Assembly (NCBI RefSeq): GCF_014650915.1 | Contig: NZ_BMVW01000001.1 | Coordinates: forward strand, 434,001-498,000 | Reading direction: 5' to 3' | Length of the DNA: 64,000 bases | Source: Streptomyces poonensis | GTDB lineage: Bacteria; Actinomycetota; Actinomycetes; Streptomycetales; Streptomycetaceae | Shown here: positions 45,794 to 56,206 of the stretch, piece after piece | Position numbering within the stretch: position 1 is the first letter of the stretch | Layout: the number at the start of each line of letters is the position of its first letter | Program-made: the position numbers and the translations under genes | Notes under the pieces: model-generated | Told to the model about the DNA's origin: nothing | The model's input: only the letters and a program-made list of their open reading frames with translations | Databases searched by the model: none

Positions 45794-46207
45794 GTGTCCC
45801 AGATCGCAGGCGAGCCCACGACCCAGGACTTCGTGGAAGTCCGGCTGCCGGCCGCGGGTGCCTACCTGTCGGTACTGCGTACGGCCACGGCCGGTCTCGC
45901 GGCCCGTTTGGACTTCACCCTCGACGAGATCGAGGACCTCCGCATCGCGGTGGACGAGGCCTGCGCGATCCTGCTGCAGCAGGCCGTGCCCGGCTCGGTG
46001 CTCAGCTGTGTCTTCCGGCTCGTCGACGACTCACTGGAAGTCACGGTATCGGCCCCGACCACGGACGGCCATGCCCCCTCGCGGGACACCTTCGCCTGGA
46101 CCGTGCTGTCGGCCCTGGCGGGCAAGGTGTCGTCCGCCGTCGACGACGACAAAACCGTTTCGATCAGCCTCTACAAACAGCGCGGCGCGGGCCCCGGCCC
46201 GGCGTGA
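45794..46207 (+). CDS. Anti-sigma factor kinase (PrsH/RsbW type)
   Basis: A 137-residue GHKL ATPase; GGAGG lies 5 bases before the GTG at 45794. DEIEDLRIAVDEACAILLQQ is the N-box, and the glycine-poor remainder (VSAPTTDGHAPSRDTFAWTVLSAL) is as in RsbW-like anti-sigmas. It should bind and hold the next gene's sigma factor and may phosphorylate an anti-anti-sigma. The GTGA overlap with sigH gives equal stoichiometry. In S. coelicolor the same pair is SCO5244/SCO5243 by memory. Confidence 0.88.
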   Translation: MSQIAGEPTTQDFVEVRLPAAGAYLSVLRTATAGLAARLDFTLDEIEDLRIAVDEACAILLQQAVPGSVLSCVFRLVDDSLEVTVSAPTTDGHAPSRDTFAWTVLSALAGKVSSAVDDDKTVSISLYKQRGAGPGPA

Positions 46208-47352
46208 GGAACGGGGACGGGCCGGTGCGGGACGAAGAGCGCGGCACACGGGAACTCCCCGCCGAGGACGGGGGTCGGCCCTGCTCGGTCGGGGCCGGGA
46301 CGCCGGGGCCGGACGGTCCGGGCGGAACACGGCGCTGGGCGGACGGCGTCGACGGCATCCCCGAGCAGGCCCGGCCGCACCCGGAGGACGGATCCCCGGC
46401 GGTGGCCGGGACGTCCCGGTGGGCGGGGCCGGTCGACGGCGAGGAGCGCACGACGCTCTCCGACGGACGACGGAATCCGGAGGGTGCGGTACGGAACACC
46501 ACGTCCTCGGAAGGGCGGCGTCTGGTGACGGCGGGCGGGACTATGAGCGAGCACGAGCGAAACGCTGAGCAGCGCGTGCAGGGCACGCAGCACGATCCGC
46601 AGGACCGCAGCGGGGCGCGGGCGATGTTCGTCGAGCTGCGCGAGCTGAGCCAGGGCAGCGCCGAGTACGCGGAGCTGCGCAACCAGCTGGTCCGGATGCA
46701 TCTGCCGCTCGTCGAGCATCTCGCGCGCCGCTTCCGCAATCGCGGCGAGCCGCTGGACGACCTCACGCAGGTCGCCACCATCGGTCTGATCAAGTCGGTG
46801 GACCGTTTCGACCCGACCCGCGGGGTGGAGTTCTCCACGTACGCCACGCCCACGGTGGTCGGCGAGATCAAGCGCCACTTCCGGGACAAGGGCTGGGCCG
46901 TCCGGGTCCCGCGCCGGCTGCAGGAGCTCCGCCTGGCCCTGACGACGGCCACCGCGGAGCTCTCCCAGCAGCACGGCCGCTCCCCCACGGTCCACGAGCT
47001 CGCCGAGAAGCTGTCGATCTCGGAGGAGGAGGTCCTGGAGGGCCTGGAGTCGGCGAACGCCTACTCGACCCTCTCCCTGGACGTCCCCGACACGGACGAC
47101 GAGTCGCCCGCGGTCGCGGACACCCTGGGCGCGGAGGACGAGGCGCTGGAGGGCGTCGAGTACCGCGAGTCGCTCAAGCCGCTCCTGGAGGACCTGCCGC
47201 CTCGCGAGAAACGCATTCTGCTGCTGCGCTTCTTCGGCAACATGACCCAGTCACAGATCGCCCAGGAGGTCGGCATCTCCCAGATGCACGTCTCCCGCCT
47301 GCTGGCCCGCACCCTGGCCCAGCTCCGGGAGAAGCTGCTGGTCGAGGAGTGA
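46204..47352 (+). CDS. sigH: Stress-response sigma factor SigH (SigB family)
   Basis: A 382-residue sigma-70 family protein if started at the GTG at 46204, which overlaps the anti-sigma stop. Regions 2 (PLDDLTQVATIGLIKSVDRFDPTRGVE, EFSTYATPTVVGEIKRHFR), 3 (RSPTVHELAEKLSISEEEV) and 4.2 (MTQSQIAQEVGISQMHVSRLL) are intact. The first 113 residues before MSEHERN (ATG at 46543) are Gly/Arg/Asp-rich and disordered; a GTG at 46225 could give a slightly shorter form. S. coelicolor SigH is known to exist as several N-terminal forms with roles in osmotic stress and development. Confidence 0.92.
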   Translation: MRNGDGPVRDEERGTRELPAEDGGRPCSVGAGTPGPDGPGGTRRWADGVDGIPEQARPHPEDGSPAVAGTSRWAGPVDGEERTTLSDGRRNPEGAVRNTTSSEGRRLVTAGGTMSEHERNAEQRVQGTQHDPQDRSGARAMFVELRELSQGSAEYAELRNQLVRMHLPLVEHLARRFRNRGEPLDDLTQVATIGLIKSVDRFDPTRGVEFSTYATPTVVGEIKRHFRDKGWAVRVPRRLQELRLALTTATAELSQQHGRSPTVHELAEKLSISEEEVLEGLESANAYSTLSLDVPDTDDESPAVADTLGAEDEALEGVEYRESLKPLLEDLPPREKRILLLRFFGNMTQSQIAQEVGISQMHVSRLLARTLAQLREKLLVEE

Positions 47353-47387
47353 CCCCGGATCGCGGCGCACACGGCGCCGCGAGGGCC

Positions 47388-47439
47388 GACCGGTCGTACG
47401 GGCGCACGGACCGTACGGGCCCGCAGACCGGTCGTACGG
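47388..47439. repeat. 14-bp direct repeat between convergent genes
   Basis: GACCGGTCGTACGG occurs at 47388-47401 and 47426-47439, with GGACCGTACGGGC between them. The units also pair with one another partly, so they may form the terminator region between sigH and the convergent membrane protein gene. Confidence 0.7.
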
Positions 47440-47442
47440 CCG

Positions 47443-47895
47443 CTACTTCGGTTCCCCCGCCTCGCCCGGTGCCCTGATCCCGAGGGCCCGGGTCGTCACG
47501 GGGTTCACCAGCAGTACGAGCGCGGTGACCGCGACGACCGCCAGGGCGATCCCGCCCGGGATGGCGATGCTGTCGGCCTGGAGCAGGTTGTACGCGACCG
47601 GCAGCGCCAGTATCTGGGTGATGACCGCGGGGCCCCGGCTCCAGCCGCGGCGCAGGAACAGCCCGCGCGCGGCGAGCAGCGGCAGCAGCGCGAGCACGAT
47701 CAGCGTGACGCCTCCGGTGACGGCCGAGCGGCGGTCGTCCGCGTCTCCCGTCATCCCCACCACCAGCATGGCGACACCGCCGACGGCGAGGGCCGCCCCC
47801 TCCAGCGCGGCCAGCGCCGCCGCGGCGGTCAGCCGCCCGGGACGCGGCTCGACGGCGGTGTCATCCGGTGTGGTGGGGTTCTGCTCAGAGCTCAC
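47443..47895 (-). CDS. Small integral membrane protein
   Basis: A 150-residue protein, GTG at 47895. After a soluble Pro/Thr-rich leader of 20 residues come four hydrophobic helices (AAAALAALEGAALAVGGVAM, AVTGGVTLIVLALLPLLAAR, RGPAVITQILALPVAYNLL, IALAVVAVTALVLLVNPVTT). It has no known motif. It is conserved next to sigH in streptomycetes as I recall. Function unknown. Confidence 0.75.
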   Translation of the reverse strand: MSSEQNPTTPDDTAVEPRPGRLTAAAALAALEGAALAVGGVAMLVVGMTGDADDRRSAVTGGVTLIVLALLPLLAARGLFLRRGWSRGPAVITQILALPVAYNLLQADSIAIPGGIALAVVAVTALVLLVNPVTTRALGIRAPGEAGEPK

Positions 47896-48132
47896 CCCTG
47901 AAGGGTAGCCCCCGCCCATCCCCGGCGGCCGGGCCCCCGCAGCCGTGCACGCGCGGGCGCCCGTGCACGCCGCCCGCCGCGCACACGCCGTCCGCCCGGC
48001 CTGCGCGCGCCCGTCCCACCCGGCAGGCGACAGCCCCCGTGCGCCCCACGTGTCCGGCATCACGCCCGAACGCCCTCGTGATCCCTGCTGTGGTCTGGGC
48101 CGGAATACCGCCCAGTAGGTAACCTGCAACGC

Positions 48133-49101
48133 ATGCGTGCACTTCTCGTGGTCAATCCGGCAGCAACCACCACAAGCGCACGTACGCGCGATGTCCTGAT
48201 CCACGCGCTCGCGAGCGAGATGAAGCTGGAGGCGGTCACCACCGAGTACCGCGGGCACGCCCGGGACCTCGGCCGCCAGGCGGCGGAGAGCAAGGACATC
48301 GAGCTGGTCGTCGCCCTCGGCGGCGACGGCACCGTCAACGAGGTCGTGAACGGCCTCCTGCACCAGGGTCCCGACCCGGCGAACCTCCCCGGCCTCGCGG
48401 TGGTCCCCGGCGGCTCCACCAATGTCTTCGCCCGCGCCCTGGGCCTGCCCAACGACGCCGTCGAGGCTACGGGCGCCCTGCTGGACGCCCTGCGCGAGGG
48501 CCGCGAGCGCACGGTCGGCCTGGGCCTGGCCGCCGGCACCCCGGGCACCGAGGACGAGGCCGTCCCGGCCCGCTGGTTCACCTTCAACGCGGGCCTCGGT
48601 TTCGACGCGGGCGTGGTCGGCCGTGTCGAGCAGCAGCGCGAGCGGGGCAGACGCTCCACACACGCCCTGTATCTGCGCCAGGCGGTCCGCCAGTTCCTCG
48701 GGGAGCCGCACCGCCGGCACGGGACCATCACCCTGGAGCGCCCGGGCATCGACCCGGTGACCGATTTGGTGCTGTCCATAGTCTGCAACACCTCTCCGTG
48801 GACGTATCTGATCAATCGCCCGGTGTACGCGTCGCCTAAGGCCTCGTTCGACAAGGGGCTCGATGTGCTCGGTCTCAGCCGGATGTCGACGGCCGCGGTT
48901 GCCCGGTATGCCACCCAGTTGCTCACTTCGTCCCCCGAGCGCGGACCCCATGGGAAGCACGCCGTCTCCCTGCACGATCTGACCGACTTCACCTTGCATT
49001 CGAAGGTGCCGCTCCCCCTCCAGATGGACGGAGACCACCTGGGGCTGCGTACGAGCGTGACGTTCACAGGCGTACGCCGTGCACTGCGTGTGATTGTGTG
49101 A
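48133..49101 (+). CDS. Diacylglycerol kinase family lipid kinase
   Basis: A 322-residue protein with the DAGK catalytic signature G63-G-D-G-T67 (LVVALGGDGTVNEVVNGL) and VVPGGSTNVFARALGLP for nucleotide binding. FTFNAGLGFDAGVV starts the second domain. It phosphorylates diacylglycerol or a related lipid at the membrane surface. It precedes wblE, with a 320-base regulatory gap, as in other Streptomyces. Confidence 0.9.
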   Translation: MRALLVVNPAATTTSARTRDVLIHALASEMKLEAVTTEYRGHARDLGRQAAESKDIELVVALGGDGTVNEVVNGLLHQGPDPANLPGLAVVPGGSTNVFARALGLPNDAVEATGALLDALREGRERTVGLGLAAGTPGTEDEAVPARWFTFNAGLGFDAGVVGRVEQQRERGRRSTHALYLRQAVRQFLGEPHRRHGTITLERPGIDPVTDLVLSIVCNTSPWTYLINRPVYASPKASFDKGLDVLGLSRMSTAAVARYATQLLTSSPERGPHGKHAVSLHDLTDFTLHSKVPLPLQMDGDHLGLRTSVTFTGVRRALRVIV

Positions 49102-49421
49102 GCGGAACGGGCAAAAGTCCTTCCACTCGAACGTTTAGGCCAGGATCCACCCCTTGGAAGTACGGCTGTGACCTAGTCGACACCAAGGAATCAAAAAAAA
49201 CTTTCCGGAAGGGGTTGTATCCGCCGCTGAGGTTTGCGAGTCTCTACGTGGCGCTCGGGACGGCCCGCATCATCGGCCTCGACAGAGCACCGGAACCCCT
49301 CCTCAAATCCAAGGACCACACCAGACGATCTGGTGATCGGCCCTTCACTTGTTGAGGGATTCGTGAAAGCGTTCACATTCACAAGCAACTTGCACGTAAT
49401 ACCCACGGAGAGGTAGCAGCC
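49102..49421 (+). promoter_or_regulatory. Upstream region of wblE
   Basis: A 320-base gap with an A-run (AATCAAAAAAAACTTTCC near 49190), and a palindrome GTGAAAGCGTTCAC at 49363-49376 about 45 bases before the wblE start. GGAGAGG precedes the ATG. The A+T content is unusually high for this genome, indicating a heavily regulated promoter. I cannot assign the sigma factor. Confidence 0.5.
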
Positions 49422-49679
49422 ATGGACTGGCGTCACAACGCCGTTTGCCGCGAGGAAGACCCCGAGCTCTTCTTCCCCATCGGCAACACCGGTCCTGCGC
49501 TGCTGCAGATCGAGGAAGCCAAGGCTGTCTGCCGTCGCTGCCCGGTGATCGAGCAGTGTCTGCAGTGGGCGCTCGAGTCCGGTCAGGACTCCGGCGTCTG
49601 GGGTGGTCTCAGCGAGGACGAGCGCCGCGCGATGAAGCGCCGCGCCGCTCGCAACCGGGCCCGTCAGGCCTCCGCCTGA
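49422..49679 (+). CDS. wblE: WhiB-family iron-sulfur regulator WblE
   Basis: An 85-residue protein with the four cluster cysteines C9, C37, C40 and C46 (C-x27-C-x2-C-x5-C), then GVWGGLSEDERR, the WhiB turn, and a basic tail (KRRAARNRARQ) for DNA contact. WhiB-like proteins bind a [4Fe-4S] cluster sensitive to oxygen and NO and act with the principal sigma factor. The short acidic N terminus and gene position match WblE. A canonical rho-independent terminator follows. Confidence 0.92.
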   Translation: MDWRHNAVCREEDPELFFPIGNTGPALLQIEEAKAVCRRCPVIEQCLQWALESGQDSGVWGGLSEDERRAMKRRAARNRARQASA

Positions 49680-49801
49680 CAATCCCACCCAGCGACAGCC
49701 TGAGCTTGGCGGCGCGTACAGCGAGTACGCATCTCCCGCCCCCGAGCCGCAGCGCGCAGTGCCCCCGATGCGCAGCAACACAAGCTGGCAGCGAGCAGCT
49801 G

Positions 49802-49833
49802 AGCCCCGGACCCGCAACGGTCCGGGGCTTTTT
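49802..49833 (+). terminator. Rho-independent terminator of wblE
   Basis: AGCCCCGGACC (49802-49812) pairs with GGTCCGGGGCT (49819-49829) around CGCAAC, followed directly by TTTT. Confidence 0.9.
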
Positions 49834-49908
49834 GCTGTACGGATGTGCACGGATGTGCAGATGCGGATCGCTGTGGGCGTGTGCGAGTGCGCACACCCCG
49901 GTACGGCG

Positions 49909-51384
49909 CTACTTGTGCGCGCGGACCGGGATGTCGAAGATCACCTGCGTGCCCCGCTCGGGCGCGGGCACCATGTCGAACGTGCCGCCCAGTTCGCCCT
50001 CCACCAGCGTCCGGACGATCTGCAGACCGAGGTTGCCCGAGCGGTGCGGGTCGAAGCCCTCCGGGAGGCCGACCCCGTCGTCCTGGACGGTGACGAGGAG
50101 GCGGGCCTCCTTCGACGTACCGCCGCGCACGGCCGCGACCTCGACGGTGCCCGTGTCGCCCTGGCGGAAGCCGTGCTCCAGGGCGTTCTGCAGGACCTCG
50201 GTGAGAACCATGGAGAGCGGGGTGGCGACCTCGGCGTCCAGGATGCCGAAGCGGCCGGAGCGCCGGCCGGTGACCTTGCCCGGTGAGATCTCGGCGACCA
50301 TGGCGAGGACGCGGTCGGCGATCTCGTCGAACTCCACGCGCTCGTCCAGGTTCTGGGACAGCGTCTCGTGCACGATCGCGATGGAGCCGACCCGCCGTAC
50401 GGCCTCCTCCAGGGCCTCGCGGCCGCGCTCCGACTCGATGCGCCGGGCCTGGAGGCGGAGCAGGGCCGCGACCGTCTGCAGGTTGTTCTTGACGCGGTGG
50501 TGGATCTCCCGGATCGTCGCGTCCTTGGTGATCAACTCGCGTTCGCGGCGGCGGAGTTCGGTGACGTCGCGGAGGAGGACGAGGGAACCGATGCGCGTGC
50601 CCTTGGGCTTGAGCGGGATCGCGCGGAACTGGATCACACCGTCGTGGGCCTCGATCTCGAACTCGCGCGGCGCCCAGCCGCTCGCCACCTTGGCCAGTGC
50701 CTCGTCGACCGGGCCGCGGGACGGGGCGATCTCGGCGGTGGTGGTGCCGAGGTGGTGGCCCACGAGGTCGGCGGCCAGGCCGAGGCGGTGGTAGGCCGAC
50801 AGTGCGTTCGGGGAGGCGTACTGGACGATGCCGTCGGCGTCGAGGCGGATCAGCCCGTCACCGACGCGCGGCGCCGCGTCCATGTCCATCTGCTGGTCCG
50901 GGAACGGGAACGACCCGGCGGCGATCATCTGGGCCAGGTCGGAGGCGCTCTGGAGGTACGTCAGCTCCAGCCGGCTCGGGGTGCGGACGGTCAGCAGATT
51001 GGTGTTGCGCGCGATGACACCGAGGACACGCCCCTCCCGTCGTACGGGGATGGACTCGACCCGGACCGGGACCTCCTCGCGCCACTCGGGGTCGCCCTCG
51101 CGCACGATGCGGCCCTCGTCGAGGGCGGCGTCCAGCATCGGCCGGCGGCCGCGCGGGACGAGGTGGCCGACCATGTCGTCCTGGTAGGAGGTCGGGCCGG
51201 TGTTGGGGCGCATCTGCGCCACCGAGACATAGCGGGTGCCGTCCCGGGTGGGGACCCAGAGAACCAGGTCGGCGAAGGAGAGGTCGGCGAGCAGCTGCCA
51301 CTCCGACACCAGCAGGTGCAGCCACTCCAGGTCGGAGTCGCTGAGCGCGGTGTGCTGGCGGACGAGTTCGTTCATGGACGGCAC
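49909..51384 (-). CDS. GAF/PAS sensor histidine kinase (HisKA_2 type)
   Basis: A 491-residue cytoplasmic kinase. Residues 1-150 form a GAF-like input domain (LSFADLVLWVPTRDGTRYVSV). A PAS domain follows (GLIRLDADGIVQYASPNAL to LVLLRDVTELRRRERE). The phospho-acceptor helix is IREIHHRVKNNLQTVAALLRLQ and the ATP-binding domain contains VLTEVLQNALEHGF and VQDDGVGLPEGF. HisKA_2 kinases often signal to ANTAR or PP2C outputs; no response regulator is adjacent. Start taken as the GTG at 51384 (VPSMNEL); ATGs at 51375 and 51414 are alternatives. Confidence 0.88.
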   Translation of the reverse strand: MPSMNELVRQHTALSDSDLEWLHLLVSEWQLLADLSFADLVLWVPTRDGTRYVSVAQMRPNTGPTSYQDDMVGHLVPRGRRPMLDAALDEGRIVREGDPEWREEVPVRVESIPVRREGRVLGVIARNTNLLTVRTPSRLELTYLQSASDLAQMIAAGSFPFPDQQMDMDAAPRVGDGLIRLDADGIVQYASPNALSAYHRLGLAADLVGHHLGTTTAEIAPSRGPVDEALAKVASGWAPREFEIEAHDGVIQFRAIPLKPKGTRIGSLVLLRDVTELRRRERELITKDATIREIHHRVKNNLQTVAALLRLQARRIESERGREALEEAVRRVGSIAIVHETLSQNLDERVEFDEIADRVLAMVAEISPGKVTGRRSGRFGILDAEVATPLSMVLTEVLQNALEHGFRQGDTGTVEVAAVRGGTSKEARLLVTVQDDGVGLPEGFDPHRSGNLGLQIVRTLVEGELGGTFDMVPAPERGTQVIFDIPVRAHK

Positions 51385-51687
51385 GTGTGCGAGCGTACCT
51401 GGCGGTTCGGACATGGCCGGGAAGTGCGGCTGTGGAGGGAGGGGCGCCGGCGCCTCCGGGCCCGGGAACACCCGCGGGCCGCGGCGCCTGGGAGGGACCC
51501 TCAACCCTCCCGGCACCGCAGCCCGGAGCAACAACGGCCGCGGGGTGTGCGGTCCCGGTCGGCCGAAGGGCGAGGAGCCGGAGCAGTCAGGGCAGAGAGC
51601 GCCGTCTCCTCGGTCCGCCCTCCTGTGCGGGGAGGACGGAGGTCCGTGGTTCGCATGCCGTGTGCTTCACATGCTTTACCTACGCAT

Positions 51688-51703
51688 TGTGGACTAGACC
51701 ACA
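51688..51703. promoter_or_regulatory. dre-like palindrome, distal to nagB
   Basis: TGTGGACTAGACCACA is close to the DasR-responsive element consensus ACTGGTCTAGACCACT, differing mainly in one central base of each half. It lies 280 bases before nagB and 300 before the kinase start on the other strand. Confidence 0.55.
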
Positions 51704-51881
51704 GCGAGTGTCCATGCGTCGGCGGATGTTTGTTGTTGTCCCATTGTCCAACATCTGCCGATGACCTGAACGCAGAGTAGCCCGCCGCGGCCCCGGCGCG
51801 GAGTCGGAATCGCGCACTCGCGGGCTCGAATGTGGCGGTGGGGCGCAGTCGGGGGGCGCCCTGAGGAAGCGTTTCTGTTAG

Positions 51882-51897
51882 ATTGGTCTAAACCACC
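51882..51897 (+). promoter_or_regulatory. DasR operator (dre) of nagB
   Basis: ATTGGTCTAAACCACC matches the dre consensus at 13 of 16 positions and lies 72 bases before the nagB start. In Streptomyces DasR represses nagB through such a site until glucosamine phosphates bind DasR. Confidence 0.85.
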
Positions 51898-51969
51898 TAG
51901 CTCCTTCCGGGTTCCCCGGGTATCCGTCGAGTCCCTTCCCGAGTTCCTCTCCAGATCGGCAGGCCCAGC

Positions 51970-52755
51970 GTGGAAGTTGTCATCGTCCCGGACGCCAGGG
52001 CGGGCGGCGAGCTCGTCGCCGAGGCCATGGCGCAGCTGCTCCGGCGCACACCGGACGCCCTGCTCGGCGTGGCCACCGGCTCGACCCCGCTGCCCGTCTA
52101 CGAAGCGCTGGCGGCCAGGGTGGACGCGGGCGCGGTGGACACCTCGCGCGCGCGGATCGCCCAGCTCGACGAGTACGTCGGACTGCCGTCCGAGCACCCG
52201 GAGTCGTACCGCTCCGTGCTCCGCCGCCAGGTGCTCGAACCGCTCGGCATCGGCATGGACGCGTTCCTGGGACCGGACGGCACCGCCGAGGACGTACAGG
52301 CCGCGTGCGAGGCGTACGACAAGGCCCTGGCCGACGCCGGGGGCGTCGACCTCCAGCTGCTGGGGATCGGGACGGACGGGCACATCGGGTTCAACGAGCC
52401 GTGCTCCTCGCTCGCCTCCCGTACACGGATCAAGACCCTCACCGAGCAGACCCGCGTCGACAACGCGCGGTTCTTCGACGGCGACATCGAGCAGGTGCCG
52501 CACCACGTGATCACCCAGGGGATCGGCACGATCCTGGAGGCGCGGCACCTGGTGCTGCTCGCGACGGGCGAGGGCAAGGCCGACGCGGTGGCGGCGACCG
52601 TGGAGGGCCCCGTCGCCGCGGTGTGCCCGGCCTCGGCGCTGCAGCTGCACCCGCACGCCACGGTCGTCGTGGACGAGGCCGCCGCGTCCAAGCTGAAGCT
52701 GGCGGACTACTTCCGGCACACGTACGCCAACAAGCCGGAGTGGCAGGGGATCTGA
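51970..52755 (+). CDS. nagB: Glucosamine-6-phosphate deaminase
   Basis: A 261-residue isomerase/deaminase turning glucosamine 6-phosphate into fructose 6-phosphate and ammonia. GVATGSTPLPVYEAL binds the phosphate, QLDEYVGL carries the catalytic Asp, and LLGIGTDGHIGFNEP the family signature. It connects chitin and cell-wall amino-sugar use to glycolysis. A GTG/ATG-free alternative is not needed; the start is the GTG at 51970. It is under a DasR site, with the dasR gene next on the same strand. Confidence 0.95.
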   Translation: MEVVIVPDARAGGELVAEAMAQLLRRTPDALLGVATGSTPLPVYEALAARVDAGAVDTSRARIAQLDEYVGLPSEHPESYRSVLRRQVLEPLGIGMDAFLGPDGTAEDVQAACEAYDKALADAGGVDLQLLGIGTDGHIGFNEPCSSLASRTRIKTLTEQTRVDNARFFDGDIEQVPHHVITQGIGTILEARHLVLLATGEGKADAVAATVEGPVAAVCPASALQLHPHATVVVDEAAASKLKLADYFRHTYANKPEWQGI

Positions 52756-53899
<1,144 letters not shown>

Positions 53900-54031
53900 G
53901 CCCGCCGAGGGCGGCACGGCGAACCGTACGACCGTACGCCTGGCGCACATCCACTCGTGCTCGCGGTGTAGCGCGCCCCCTCTTCCCGCACTACGGTCCT
54001 CCCGTCATCGCATGGACGGGAGGACTCTCCG

Positions 54032-56206
54032 GTGCGCATCGCGAACGCTCAGAACAGTCCCCGTACGAGCCGCGCGCGTGCGCGGACCGTCATTGTCTGG
54101 ACCATCGTGGCCCTCGTCGGCGCAATCGGCTGGGGCGTGCTCGCCCTCGCCCGCGGCGAGGAGGTCTCCGCCGCCTGGATGGTCGCGGCGGCTCTCGGCT
54201 CGTACGCCATCGGTTACCGCTTCTACGCCAGGTTCATCCAGTACCGGGTGCTGAAGGCCGACCGGACGCGGGCCACTCCGGCGGAGCGGCTGAACAACGG
54301 CATCGACTTCCACCCCACCGACCGCCGGGTGCTGCTCGGGCACCACTTCGCGGCGATCGCGGGCGCGGGCCCGCTGGTCGGGCCGGTGCTCGCCGCGCAG
54401 ATGGGGTATCTGCCGGGCACCATCTGGATCGTCGCGGGCGTCATCTTCGCGGGCGCCGTGCAGGACATGGTGGTGCTGTTCTTCTCGACGCGCCGGGACG
54501 GCCGGTCGCTCGGGCAGATGGCCCGCGAGGAGATCGGCCCGGTGGGCGGCGCCGCCGCGCTGCTCGCCGCCTTCGCCATCATGATCATCCTGCTCGGTGT
54601 GCTGGCGCTCGTCATCGTCAACGCGCTCGCGGAGTCGCCATGGGGCACCTTCTCCATCGCGATGACCATTCCGATCGCCCTCTTCATGGGCTTCTATCTG
54701 CGGGTGCTCCGGCCGGGGCGGGTCAGCGAGGTCTCGCTGATCGGTGTCGCCCTGCTGCTGTTCGCGCTGGTCTCGGGCCGCTGGGTCGCTCAGTCGTCGT
54801 GGGCCGACGCCTTCACCCTCGCCCCGTCCACGCTGGTGATCTGGCTGGTGGCGTACGGATTCGTCGCCTCGATCCTGCCGGTGTGGATGCTGCTCGCGCC
54901 CCGCGACTACCTCTCCACCTTTATGAAGATCGGCACGATTCTGCTGCTCGCGGCCGGTGTGGTCGTCACCCTGCCGACGCTGCGGATGCCCGCGGTCACG
55001 GACTTCGCGACCCGCGGGGACGGCCCGGTGTTCGCGGGCTCGCTGTTCCCCTTCGTCTTCATCACCATCGCGTGCGGCGCGCTCTCCGGTTTCCACGCGC
55101 TCATCTCCAGCGGTACGACACCGAAGATGATCCAGAAGGAGACGCAGGTCAGACTGATCGGCTACGGCTCGATGCTGATGGAGTCGTCCGTGGCCGTGAT
55201 GGCGCTGGTCGCGGCCTCGGTGATCGACCCGGGCCTGTACTTCGCGATGAACGCGCCCGCCGGCGTCATCGGCGACACCGTGCAGAACGCCTCGCAGGTG
55301 GTGACCGGTTGGGGCTACCAGATCTCGCCCGAGGACCTCGCGGCCGCGGCACGGCAGGTGGAGGAGTCGTCCCTGCTGTCCCGCACCGGTGGCGCGCCCA
55401 CGCTGGCGGTCGGGGTATCGGAGATCTTCGCCCAGGTCACCGGGGACGGGATGCGCGCCTTCTGGTACCACTTCGCGATCATGTTCGAGGCGCTGTTCAT
55501 CCTCACCGCGCTCGACGCCGGCACGCGCGTGGGGCGCTTCATGCTGCAGGACACCCTCGGCAACGTCTACCGGCCGCTCAAGAACGTCAGCTGGAAGCCG
55601 GGGCTGGTCCTCACCAGCGGCATCGTCTGCGGGCTGTGGGGCTACTTCCTGTGGGTGGGCGTCCATGAGCCGCTCGGCGGGATCAACCAGCTCTTCCCGG
55701 TCTTCGGCATCTCCAACCAGCTGCTGGCGGCGGTCGCCCTGACCGTGTGCACCACGCTGCTGGTGAAGTCCGGGCGGCTGAAGTGGGCCTGGATCACGGG
55801 CGTTCCGCTCGCCTGGGACGCGACGGTGACGCTCACCGCCAGCTGGCAGAAGGTGTTCTCCGACGATCCGCGCGTGGGCTTCTTCAAGCAGCGGGAGATC
55901 TACCAGGACGCCATCGACCGGGGCGAGGTGATCGCACCCGCGAAGACCATGGACGACATGCACACCGTCGTCACCAACTCCACGGTGGACGGCGTCCTGA
56001 CGGCCGTCCTGGCGCTGCTGATCGTCGTCGTGATCGCCGACGCGGCCCGGGTGTGCGTCCGCCATGTCCGCCGGCCGGCGCTGTCGACGCTGAGCGAGGC
56101 CAGGTACGTCAAGTCGAAGCTCGTCGCCCCGGCCGGGCTGTTCCCGACCGGGGAAGAGCGGGAGGAGGCGGAGCGCGATGCGGTCGGCGCTGGTCAGGGC
56201 GGTTAG
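54032..56206 (+). CDS. cstA: CstA carbon starvation / pyruvate transporter
   Basis: A 724-residue membrane protein with about 16-18 hydrophobic helices. The family text is clear: GIDFHPTDRRVLLGHHFAAIAGAGPLVGP, AGAVQDMVVLFFSTRRDGRS and GFHALISSGTTPKMI. CstA/BtsT-type proteins take up pyruvate or peptides when carbon is scarce. The start is the GTG at 54032. It overlaps the next gene by 29 bases, the usual cstA-ybdD arrangement. Confidence 0.93.
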   Translation: MRIANAQNSPRTSRARARTVIVWTIVALVGAIGWGVLALARGEEVSAAWMVAAALGSYAIGYRFYARFIQYRVLKADRTRATPAERLNNGIDFHPTDRRVLLGHHFAAIAGAGPLVGPVLAAQMGYLPGTIWIVAGVIFAGAVQDMVVLFFSTRRDGRSLGQMAREEIGPVGGAAALLAAFAIMIILLGVLALVIVNALAESPWGTFSIAMTIPIALFMGFYLRVLRPGRVSEVSLIGVALLLFALVSGRWVAQSSWADAFTLAPSTLVIWLVAYGFVASILPVWMLLAPRDYLSTFMKIGTILLLAAGVVVTLPTLRMPAVTDFATRGDGPVFAGSLFPFVFITIACGALSGFHALISSGTTPKMIQKETQVRLIGYGSMLMESSVAVMALVAASVIDPGLYFAMNAPAGVIGDTVQNASQVVTGWGYQISPEDLAAAARQVEESSLLSRTGGAPTLAVGVSEIFAQVTGDGMRAFWYHFAIMFEALFILTALDAGTRVGRFMLQDTLGNVYRPLKNVSWKPGLVLTSGIVCGLWGYFLWVGVHEPLGGINQLFPVFGISNQLLAAVALTVCTTLLVKSGRLKWAWITGVPLAWDATVTLTASWQKVFSDDPRVGFFKQREIYQDAIDRGEVIAPAKTMDDMHTVVTNSTVDGVLTAVLALLIVVVIADAARVCVRHVRRPALSTLSEARYVKSKLVAPAGLFPTGEEREEAERDAVGAGQGG

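Larger units (their letters stand above)
51385..51969 (+). other. Intergenic region between the kinase and nagB
   Basis: About 585 bases with no supported gene. The left 280 bases are G+C-rich filler. From 51660 on, A+T rises and two DasR-type palindromes appear (51688 and 51882). The nagB transcript probably starts close to the second one. Confidence 0.6.

Noticed and set aside
49104..49135. GGAAC and a later GTT before wblE as a SigR/SigE promoter
   Set aside because: The spacing is 24 bases, not the 16-18 these sigma factors need.
54005..56065. A 686-residue minus-strand frame over cstA, rich in Asp/His/Arg
   Set aside because: Composition is typical of antisense to a membrane protein gene; cstA on the plus strand is unmistakable.
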